Assembly: GCA_025769875.1 (NCBI GenBank)
Contig: JAGFNK010000122.1
Span: 57,873 to 121,872, forward strand
Reading direction: 5' to 3'
From: Russula earlei
Taxonomy: Eukaryota > Basidiomycota > Agaricomycetes > Russulales > Russulaceae
Length of the DNA: 64,000 nucleotides
In this document: piece by piece, positions 55,915 through 64,000 of the stretch
Layout: each line of letters begins with the position of its first letter
Position numbering within the stretch: position 1 is the stretch's first letter
Notes under the pieces: generated by a model
Databases searched by the model: none
Told to the model about the DNA's origin: nothing
Seen by the model: only the letters and a program-made list of their open reading frames with translations
Position numbers and translations under genes: made by a program

Positions 55915-58030
55915 CTGGCTGGACCGATGGGCAGAATACACGGTCAACTATCTGGATGACTTTGGAATTGCCACGGGGGACAGTCCTGAACAACTAGAAA
56001 TCCATGAGCAATGTATCAATGAACTACTCATGCTGATGCAGAAGAAGTCATACTTCCTGAAACCCCAGAAGTGCCAGTTCATGGTGCGAAAGCTAACCAT
56101 GCTAGGATGGGACATAGACGAAGGGAAGATGAAGATTGAAGCCTCCAAAGTCCGAGGAATCACGGACTGGCCTCGGGAAATCAAGGATGTACACGAAGTG
56201 CGCAAAGTCATGGGAGTCCTCAGTTACAATAGGGCTTTCATTCGAGGATTCAGTCAGATTGCTCGACCCATTATTGCCTTGACAAAGAAAGGGGTGCCAT
56301 TTGAATGGACCCAAGAATGCAAAGATGCTCTGGAACGACTTATCCAGATAGTATCTTCTGACCCTGTCCTGCTCCATCCTGATGAGGAGCGACCCTTTGA
56401 ACTGGAAGTAGACGCGTCCAATTATGCCATTGGAGCAGTACTATTCCAGAAGGACGAACAAGGAAAGAGGAGGCCAATAGGTTACTTCTCAGCAGCCTTG
56501 AAACCAGCAGAGAAGAACTACGACATATGGGACAAAGAGTTCTTAGCCATGGTGCGAGCCTTGAAACACTGGCGACACCTACTCATGGGAGCAAAGCATA
56601 AGGTGGTGGTTTATACAGACCATGCGAACCTGTTGCATTACCGACACCCTCAGCGAATAAATGGTCGAGTGGCAAGATACATTACCTTCTTGGCGGACTT
56701 CGACTTAGAATTGAAACATCAGGCAGGGGCAAGGAATAAAGCAGATGCCCTGTCAAGGAGACCTGACCTTGACGATGGACAAGGGGATAAAGAAGAAGTG
56801 GTCGCACTACCTGACCATCTTTTTATTCGAGTAATGCACACTACTGCATTGGAAGAACGGATAAAGAACCAACAAGGGGAAGAAAGACACCGATTAAAGT
56901 TACTTGATTGGGTACAGAGACACCGACTGGAGAAGCGACATAACTTATGGTGGAAGAATGAAGCCTTGGTGGTTACAGGTGACGAAGGAACCCACAGGAC
57001 GTTACTGGAACAGTATCATGACAGTCCCACAGCAGGACACCCAGGAAAAGCTAAAACATTACTGGGAATGATGCGATACTACTGGTGGCCCACCATAAGA
57101 CGCTTTGTCGATCGATATGTGGAAGGATGCGCAATTTGCCAAAGTAACAAGTCAAACACTCATCCAAATCGACCTCCCTTGTATCCCATTCCACCAGAAG
57201 AAGGGGCTACTCCCTTCTCGACTGTCAGCATGGACTTTGTGGTCAAATTGCCAAAGTCGAAAGGATACGACAGTATATTGACTGTCACTGACCACGATTG
57301 TACTAAAGGCGTCATCTTGCTTCCTTGCAAAGAGGAAATGGACGCAGAAGAGCTAGCACAGCTCTACAAAGACAGAATATTCCCATTTGTGGGAGTACCA
57401 AGCAAGATCATATCCGATCGAGATAAACTAATAAGTTCCAAGTTCATTAGGGAACTTTGCGACCAGCTGCATATCAAACAGAATATCAGCACTGCCTACC
57501 ATCCCCAGACAGATGGACAATCAGAAAGAACGAATCAGACGATGGAAACATCGCTAAGAATCTTTTGCAACCACCAACAAGACGATTGGGTGGATTGGCT
57601 GCCTCTGGTGCAATACACGATGAATTCTAACGTTTCAGAGACAACCAGACAATCCCCTTTCTTCTTATGGATGGGCTTTACGCCCAAGGCACACCAGCCA
57701 AATCGGGAAAGCAAGATACCAAGAATAGACAATTGGAAAGTCCGGATCCAGGAAGCGAGATCACAGGCACAAGAAGCAATGAAGATCGCTTCCCTAATGT
57801 GGAAGCGAAGAAGTAGTTTCCAACCTTATCAGAAAGGAGAAAGGGTATGGCTCGACAGCACCAACCTAAAAACGACACATCCTACAGTGAAACTACGCCC
57901 AAAACGATATGGGCCCTTTGAAATCACGGAGGTGATTAGTCCGGTGACATACAGATTGGATCTCCCTAGCCGCTGGAGGATCCATAACGCGTTTCATGCC
58001 TCCTTATTGACACCTTACAAGGAAACCTGA
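55915..58030 (+). pseudogene. Element D RT tail, RNase H, integrase, GPY/F
   Basis: Resumes as DWLDRWAEYTVNYLDDFG, with an intact YLDD box. Then RNase H (FELEVDASNYAIGAVLFQ, VVVYTDHANLLHY), H2C2 (HDSPTAGHPGKAKT, GCAICQSNK), an integrase with TVTDHD, ISDRDKL and HPQTDGQSER, and GPY/F (KRYGPFEITEV, HNAFHASLL). All catalytic residues are present. A frame change at 58030 separates the chromodomain. Confidence 0.92.
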
Positions 58031-58535
58031 GGAGCATGGGGCCAACTACACCAATCCAGAAGCAGAATTGGTGGAAGGAGAAGAGGAATATGAAGTAGCA
58101 ACGATTTTAGGTTCGAGACGAACTGGAAGGAGGAAACAACTAGAGTATCAAGTCCGGTGGGAAGGGTACTCCGAAGCCCATGACTCTTGGGAGCCAGTAG
58201 AGAACATCAAAGCGTCTAGACTAATAGAGGAATATCACAGAAAGAACCCCACAGCCATACGGGTTATAAAAGTCCAGCGAAAGATGCCCTCTACCTCCTC
58301 ATCCCCATATCGTCGCTCACAAATGTCCCAAACTCCCACTAATGAAATCGTTCCCCAATCTGACCTCTCTGGTGTAGAGGGGCCACTTGAAATCACCACT
58401 CCCGATGCTTCCCTCCTCGCCTTTTCCAAGGAATGGATGAACATAACACTGGAGAAGGAGAAGCAGATATGCGTCCTCTCGAGTTTGGACCCCCTGCTGA
58501 CCAAGTCGACGTTCAGCCTGGGGATTGGGATGTGA
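58031..58535 (+). pseudogene. Element D chromodomain and pol C-terminus
   Basis: EYEVATILGSRRTGRRK then YQVRWEGYSEAHDSWEP and KASRLIEEYH, a standard chromovirus chromodomain, followed by a Ser/Thr-rich tail. It overlaps the start of the third ORF by about 100 bases in another frame. Confidence 0.88.
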
Positions 58536-59998
58536 CATCCCCCACCAGCACTCTTGCCCAGGATGCCCACCCTGGAGAGCCTTGGGTACGATGGGACGCT
58601 GACAGACACCACACAGGGATTGACATCCCTGATGGCATGACTTGGGGCAACAAACCGGCCAGGTATGTGGCCTATGACGTTGCCTTGGGAGAGCCGAGAG
58701 TGAGGGGGAAGAATGGAGAAGGCCATGCAGACTATGGCGAGATCCTCCAGGCCACCCCTTGTTACAACCTCTATAACTATGGCCAAGACGAACATGACTT
58801 AGACTGCTTCGACACAGAGAGGCAGTTTGAAGGGCGCTGGAGACAGACCCTCTACCTGCTAGGCGACTATGGGCTGCAGGCAGAACTCTACCGCTTAGAC
58901 CATCTCTACACCTTACAAGAGACGCTGGAAGCTAACTATAAGGTGCTTGAAGAAGAGGAGAAGCAGCTATGCTACAAGCTCAGCAAGTACCTAGCTGAGA
59001 AGCGAGGAGTAGAGAGAGACAGGGCTGAAGCCAAGGAGAGAATGGCGGCAGCCAAAGTACGCTCACGTTGCTGGGAGTTCATTGAAGCAGGCTGTAGCCA
59101 GGGAGAAACCCCTCCAGGTGTCTGGGCTGAAGAACTCCTCACCAACTATCGGGCTGGGCAGCCCACTCCCCCTCTACCCGTCTTCGTCCCTCAGCTGCCT
59201 TTGGCAGACATCGCTCAGGGGTATGCTACCTCTGACCCAGAACCAGTACCAGCCAGCCCCACACCTACGACGGTGCAAGGGTATTCGGAAGAGGAGATGA
59301 ACGTCCTCCAAACCATGTCCGGTATGCGCCTTCGAGGAGGAGCAGGATCGGAAGCGTCACCAAACCCTTCCCCCCAGAGCTCTATCTATTACCATTCCTA
59401 TAGCAGCAGTGGGGAAGCGTCTACTGCAATGGCTGACTTCATTCCGGAGCCTCAGCAGCTGAACATGATAGAAGGGAGGAGGAAAAGGAACCGATGCAAA
59501 TATTGTGGCGAGGTAGGACACTTTAACAAGTACTGTCCACTGCCCCACCAGTATTGCCACGACCAACTGGCAGCAGACGCTGCCTCACATTGCCTAGTGC
59601 CTCCCTATCATCGTTCCTATACACCAATCAGATCATGCCCTTTCCACCGAGGATGGGAACAGGCACACCCGAGCAGGAAGAGGAAGTCCGACCAGGAGAG
59701 GGAGGACACTGCTAACCCGCGCATTTTGCAGGTAGCGAAAGGAGAAGGGTCCAGGACCTTTCAAGAACCTTTCACTACGACTCCTCTTCGCTCAGACACA
59801 CCTCCAGTCCGGAGGTTACCTAGGGACTCTGACAGACTCCCACAGATCATGTCTCCTTCAGCCACTGCTGAGGAGTCAGAGGCGATAGTGGCCTCAGCAT
59901 TGGCTGCCTATGAGGCAGCAGAAGAAGGCCGATACACCTTCACCACATCACCTCCTCCCCTTGATGATGATGGCGTTGACCCCACCACTCGATTTTAG
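58433..59998 (+). CDS. Element D third ORF, zinc-motif protein, 521 aa
   Basis: Uninterrupted frame from ATG 58433 to 59998. N-terminal block at residues 46-115 (PGEPWVRWDADRHH, PARYVAYDV, CYNLY) shared with elements A and C. Coiled-coil-like stretch at about 160-210 (many Glu, Lys, Arg). The zinc motif at 355-375 reads CKYCGEVGHFNKYC then PLPHQYC, followed by a Cys near 388. A basic patch (SRKRKSDQ) could be a nuclear signal. It overlaps the pol tail and precedes the polypurine tract. No known family recognised; a nucleic-acid-binding accessory role is only inferred. It is the only fully open coding region in this element. Confidence 0.75.
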   Translation: MDEHNTGEGEADMRPLEFGPPADQVDVQPGDWDVTSPTSTLAQDAHPGEPWVRWDADRHHTGIDIPDGMTWGNKPARYVAYDVALGEPRVRGKNGEGHADYGEILQATPCYNLYNYGQDEHDLDCFDTERQFEGRWRQTLYLLGDYGLQAELYRLDHLYTLQETLEANYKVLEEEEKQLCYKLSKYLAEKRGVERDRAEAKERMAAAKVRSRCWEFIEAGCSQGETPPGVWAEELLTNYRAGQPTPPLPVFVPQLPLADIAQGYATSDPEPVPASPTPTTVQGYSEEEMNVLQTMSGMRLRGGAGSEASPNPSPQSSIYYHSYSSSGEASTAMADFIPEPQQLNMIEGRRKRNRCKYCGEVGHFNKYCPLPHQYCHDQLAADAASHCLVPPYHRSYTPIRSCPFHRGWEQAHPSRKRKSDQEREDTANPRILQVAKGEGSRTFQEPFTTTPLRSDTPPVRRLPRDSDRLPQIMSPSATAEESEAIVASALAAYEAAEEGRYTFTTSPPPLDDDGVDPTTRF

Positions 59999-60027
59999 GA
60001 ATCGTTGGTGTGTGGGACCACCAATCT

Positions 60028-60040
60028 GAAGGAGGGGTAA
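60028..60040 (+). promoter_or_regulatory. Polypurine tract of element D
   Basis: GAAGGAGGGGTAA immediately before the 3' LTR, the expected plus-strand primer. Confidence 0.8.
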
Positions 60041-60628
60041 TGTTACCGAGTGGTTTGGGGTCCGGAAGATGCCGGAACACCTGAACTATGGACTGCACCG
60101 TTTGCATTATGCGTGCGTCAGATCTTGATCGTTTATGTTCCTTGATATCACATTCGGAGCGCGTTGATCGTATCTTTCAGAAGATGTACTGAAGAAGCAA
60201 TGAGTAGCATTGCTTCTGTCCCAGATGTTCCTGTACCACCATGTACGTCGATTCCTTGATTGGGGAAGCACTTAATGCTTCCAGCACCAAGATCGTTTAC
60301 ATAGAAGCAACCTCGCTTCTATGAGCCATGTTTTGCTTCTATAGCACCGACTAGTACTACAGTAGTACAAACCTTATCCCTGTAGGGCTATATAAAGCCC
60401 CCAGTCGTAACAGTTGAGCCCTAAGCTCAACTTAGTTTGCCAATCCCAAACAGTTGACTCCTACCCCGTCTGCAGAGCCCCTCTCATCTTGTTGTCATAC
60501 TCTAGAAGGATCTAACACTCCTTCCCCTCCACGAGTATTGCTTGCTTGACTCAAGCATATCTGCATTGGTAGGACGCGTTTATAGACGTGACCATTGATC
60601 TTATTTAAGGCACTTTGGAGCCTTAACA
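60041..60628 (+). repeat. 3' LTR of element D
   Basis: 588 bp, six differences from the 5' LTR. One of them changes AGCTCGACTTA to AGCTCAACTTA, so the 5' LTR matches the primer site better. Confidence 0.95.
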
Positions 60629-60642
60629 CTGCGTGCAAGACA

Positions 60643-61134
60643 TGTCACCGACTGGGGGCGGTGTCGCTGACAAATCGTTTCACGCGCGAGTCGTACGCAC
60701 TGAGTCGAGCGAGACGATGAGTTCTCGCGAGAATCGGGGATCTCGGTGACAACACAGCAAGAGCTAGTGTGTACCGCGGAATGGAAATATGATAGAAGAG
60801 TCTTCGCGTTTGAAGACTTAGAGATTGGAGAGTGTTTCTGAGTCGATTGCTTGATTCCCTGCAAGCCTACAGTCCCGAAGCTCGAATCCAGTGATATTCA
60901 CAAGAGAACAAGCTTAGGGCTTGTTCTCTTCTACGGACAGGTTTATATAGACTTTGTATACTATATCAAATAGTGGACACAAGGTAACGGTGAGGTGATC
61001 GGAACTGGAACACGCTGGAAAGTACTGGTACATGCGAGGCTGAAACGAGTCATAGAACGCGCGGGAATCATGAGGCTTGTCCGGGTAGGCTTGTCCGGTT
61101 GTCGGTCCGGTCCGAAGAGCCGGTACTTGTGACA
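60643..61134 (-). repeat. 3' LTR of element E
   Basis: 492 bp, plus strand TGTCACCGAC to CTTGTGACA. The minus strand has TATATAAA near 60950 followed by an 11-bp inverted repeat (AAGAGAACAAG). Confidence 0.9.
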
Positions 61135-61152
61135 TTACCCCCTTGTTAACGT

Positions 61153-62050
61153 CTAAGCGACATAGGGGATAACAGTGGAGCGACAATGGTGGGTGTGGAA
61201 ATGTATTTGATCGCGAGGGACTCGACATATTTTTTCGGATCTGCATCGTCGGTGAGGGCTTCTGCAATAGTCAGCTACGTGTCCTTGGCGGTTGCAGAGA
61301 ATGCAGACGGCGATCTTGGAGCATTCGAAGGTGTCGTGTCCTGCGTCTTTGCACCAGGCACACCTGTCGGAGAGTCGGGGAACAAATTGATACCATGGGT
61401 CGAGGAGAGCTTGTTTGGCATCTTGATGCTCTTGTTCAGTGAGTTGAGGCATGGTTCCGAATAAGACTCGCGGCTCGAGACGAGCCTTGGCGTTAGCTCT
61501 TGCCAACTTACCTCCGAGTCTCTTACCTCCACATCATGTCGTGATATCTCTCTCGAGCGGTGACGAGGGAGTTCCATTTGTCGCGTTTTCTTCAAGGCGA
61601 ATCGATAGCGGCGTACCTCGGCCCTCTAGACAGGCTTGTTCGAACCTGAGTGCCTCGTCTATGGCTTGAGTGTGTCGAAGGCCTTCTTTGAACAAGAAGG
61701 CATCTTTTGTGTAAGAAGGGCGAGGGTAGGGGTCTGCGCGAGCTCGAATGGGAATGCGGTGAGTGGGGCATCCAGGGCCGTAGGTAGCCAGCAATGAGGG
61801 GAAGCGTTGGTGATATCGGGGAGGACAAAGCGTGGGGGGTAGCGTATCATCTTCGTTGCCTGGATCTGGGATTAGCAAGTCAGCCCAAGGTCTCCTTCTT
61901 CCCATCCTTCTCCGAGTTGTTCCAATTCTGAGGGCTGGACGTTGTTAGTGCTGGTTCGTAAACCGGAGGTGGCGTTCTCTCGTGGTCTACTGGGGCAAAG
62001 TTTTCGTCGAGTAGGACTATGTTCTCGACTTTTGGTGATCGGTGTAGCGG
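61153..62050 (-). pseudogene. Element E third ORF (zinc-motif protein)
   Basis: Pieces in shifted frames. The distal frame (61506-61153) has two adjacent knuckles, CAWCKDAGHDTFEC and CILCNRQGHVADYC, the second followed by RSPHRRC (61246-61305). The upstream part is Pro-rich (61905-61534, GCPTHRIPIRARADPYPRP). Position between chromodomain and LTR equals that in A, C and D. Confidence 0.65.
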
Positions 62051-62212
62051 TGCGTGTGGGGAATGGGGATAGGATCAGTGAGGGAGTGCGGACGTGATAA
62101 GAGGGCTGCGAATTCGACGGGCGAACTAGTCCCTAGAGTGGGAGAACGGTTGCCGAAGCACGCAGTATCGTGGTAAGGGAGTCGTCTTCCCATAGTTCGC
62201 GTGCTTGGACAA

Positions 62213-62861
62213 TCATGGCAGCGTGTTGTGCAGCGCGTCGGTGAGTAGTCTGGTGTTGATGGTGGCCGCCGTTGAGGGGGATGGTTCTCGAGACAGTGGC
62301 AGATGGATGATAGCGGGGGAGTAAGTTGGAGTGGGTACCAAAGTAGCGGAGAAGCAGTGGGGGAGTTCGTGTGGAAGACATGTTTGTTGGGGGTGAGATG
62401 GGGGATAGTCGTTTTTATGAGTGGTGTTCTTATACTTGGGGTCGACCAGCCGAAGCGGAGTATATTCTTTTAGGAGTTCTGGGGCGTTGAGGTCACGATG
62501 GTCAACCCATGAGTCATCTGATGCCGGATATCCTTCCAGTGTACGAGGTATGAATTTTACGTGTTCATCCCGAATCTTTCTGTTGTCTAAGATGGCTTCG
62601 ATTTCGTACTCTTCCTCATTTTCGATGGTCGGTGGAGGTCGTGTAAATGGCATGCCGTTATTCCTCCGTCTCCTTATAAGGAAGGAGTAGGTTGACGTGG
62701 AAAACGTTGTGTATCTTCATTGACGGTGGGATTGTAATTGATACACAACTTTGGAAATTCTTTTTGATGGGGAATGGGCCGTATCTTTTAGGCATTAATT
62801 TGCGCGTTCCTCGTGTTTTGAGGTTCTTCGCTTCTAGCCATACGAGGGATCCTTCTTCCAT
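62213..62861 (-). pseudogene. Element E GPY/F and chromodomain
   Basis: GPY/F: KRYGPFPIKKNF and HNVFHVNLLL (62861-62658). Chromodomain: EEYEIEAILDNRKI and LEGYPASDDSWV (near 62600-62500). A frame change lies between them. The chromodomain frame runs on into a Thr/Pro-rich tail. Confidence 0.8.
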
Positions 62862-63124
62862 TTCTTGATGTTCTGGTTTCAGGGGTTGTTGTTTACGTTC
62901 CAGAAGTTGTTGAGCGTCGTCTTGCTTCTTCTAGCAGTTTTAGACAATCGGTGGATGAGGGCAGTTATTATCCTTCTAGACTAATGTTAATTTGGGGTTT
63001 GAATCCCATGAGGAGTTCATGTGGTGATCTTCATGTTGTTTCATGTTTCCATGAGTTGTGTGCATATTCTGCCAAAGGAAGCATTTTTGCCCAGGAGTGG
63101 AGGAGATGGGTCGTGGTCCAGGGT

Positions 63125-64000
63125 CTAGGTTTGTTCTAGCCATGCATTCATTCTTTCTGTTTGTCCATTGGTTTGGGGGTGGAATGTGGTGGACATGTTT
63201 TGTTTGATGCATAGATTTTTACATATGGCTTTGGAGAAATTTGATGTGAATTGAGGGTCTCTGTTGGAGATGATCTCTTGGGAATACCAAACCAGGGCAC
63301 GAGGTGTTTCAGATACTTGTGTGCGATGCCTGTTCCAATCGATCGTTTTATTGCATGGGATGAACTTTGTTGCTTTGGAGCATCCTTGGTTGACGATGGT
63401 AAGGACACTGTTGAATCCTTCTGATTTAGGTAGGTCGGTGATGAGATCCATCGATACGTATTGAAAGGGGCCTTGTTCAACGTGTGTGTCGAGTGGAAAA
63501 GTCGTGGCCTTCTTTCAGGTATATTGGTTTTATTCTTGGCATTTGGCGCAGCCTTTGACGTTCCACGAATTGTCGTAGCCTAGGTCCTTCGTATTGTTGT
63601 TTGATTAAGTCCCAGGTATGGGCTATTCCTGGGTGTCCTGCGAAGGGAGCGTCGTGGAATTGTCTTAGGACTTCTCGTCGTTTGTCGAGTTTGTCGGGTA
63701 GGTATGTCTTTTCGCGAAAATTTCGTGGTGGTAGTAAGGTGGTTTTTTTTCTTCTACCCCTTGTTAAGGTCTTTGCGACGAGAGAGTGTGTCTGCGATGG
63801 TATGTGTGTGTCCAGGACGTGTTCTAAGGGATATTAAAGTCTTGCATATATTGGCATCCAGCTGGCTTGTCGTCCTGTTAATTTCTGTGGTTCTTTTGAA
63901 GTATGTAAGGTTTTTGTGGTCTGTTCTTATTCTGACTGGTTTGTCGGCTCCTAAATGATCGTCCGCTTTTTAATCCAAAAATTACTGCGGCTAGTTCTTG
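63125..64000 (-). pseudogene. Element E RNase H, H2C2 and integrase core
   Basis: RNase H remnant at the edge (RIRTDHKNLTYF), H2C2 traces (GCAKC near 63550), then an integrase with DLITDLPKSEGF, NRDPQFTSNF and HPQTNGQTER. The first catalytic Asp is Asn (TIVNQGCSKA), and stops separate the parts. The interval 62862-63124 carries integrase sequence in broken frames. Confidence 0.8.

Larger units (their letters stand above)
51989..60628 (+). mobile_element. Ty3/gypsy retrotransposon D, complete
   Basis: 8640 bp with identical-length LTRs (588 bp, six differences), a self-priming site, gag, protease-RT-RNase H-integrase-chromodomain, a third ORF and a polypurine tract. About 1% LTR divergence points to recent insertion, yet gag-pol has at least five frame breaks. 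Flanks CCCAT and CTGCG do not form a target duplication. It ends 14 bp before the LTR of element E. Confidence 0.95.
60643..64000 (-). mobile_element. Ty3/gypsy retrotransposon E, 3' part
   Basis: Minus-strand element running off the right edge: RNase H, H2C2, integrase, GPY/F, chromodomain, third ORF, polypurine tract (AAGGGGGTAA on minus, next to 61134) and 3' LTR. Diverged in sequence from A, C and D. Its LTR family has a solo copy at 10520-11014. Confidence 0.88.

Noticed and set aside
51984..60633. CCCAT / CTGCG as target duplication of element D
   Set aside because: No useful match.

Overview
The window looks like a transposon-dense stretch of a basidiomycete (probably Agaricomycete) genome. 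Reasons: introns of about 46-65 nt with GT-AG ends, a FunK1-type fungal kinase, chromodomain Ty3/gypsy (chromovirus) retrotransposons, Tc1/mariner, hAT and Tad-like LINE remnants, and differences between paired LTRs concentrated at CpG. Only two ordinary host genes are convincing: NOP58 (29.6-31.7 kb, minus strand) and a FunK1 kinase (23.0-25.3 kb, plus strand). A band 7/SPFH remnant precedes the kinase at 21.5-22.3 kb. Both host genes need a one-base frame correction.

Layout. 0-4.2 kb: 3' end of gypsy element A (integrase, chromodomain, a third ORF, 3' LTR, a partial second LTR); the third ORF is split by a solo LTR. 4.25-5.5 kb: a copy of repeat R. 5.5-8.7 kb: minus-strand gag, protease and RT start of gypsy element B, with a solo LTR inside gag. 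8.7-12.2 kb: unrecognised minus-strand reading frames, one split by another solo LTR. 13-14.4 kb: LINE ORF1. 17.1-18.6 kb: an inverted-repeat element. 18.6-21 kb: GC-rich repeat material. 21-25.3 kb: host genes. 25.8-29.3 kb: hAT-like repeats and a hAT transposase tail. 29.6-31.7 kb: NOP58. 31.9-36.6 kb: further R copies with a solo LTR. 36.7-39 kb: a DDE transposase gene flanked by about 390 bp inverted repeats. 38.7-51.6 kb: a gene with a SAM-like C-terminus, interrupted by complete gypsy element C (39715-50928, minus), which itself carries a Tc1 element and two solo LTRs. 51989-60628: complete gypsy element D (plus). From 60643 to the window end: gypsy element E (minus).

Most notable signal: four divergent gypsy elements (A, C, D, E) each carry a third ORF after the chromodomain. 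Each of these ORFs contains the same composite zinc motif, CX2CX4HX4CX2PHX2C, which gag lacks. In D this ORF is open over 521 codons while gag-pol is broken at least five times. C and D also show self-priming: the sequence just inside the 5' LTR is complementary to the LTR about 34 nt downstream of its TATA box, as in Tf1/sushi elements. Several insertions (five-base target duplications for LTRs, TA for Tc1) can be mentally excised to restore the interrupted reading frame, which gives a relative order of events.
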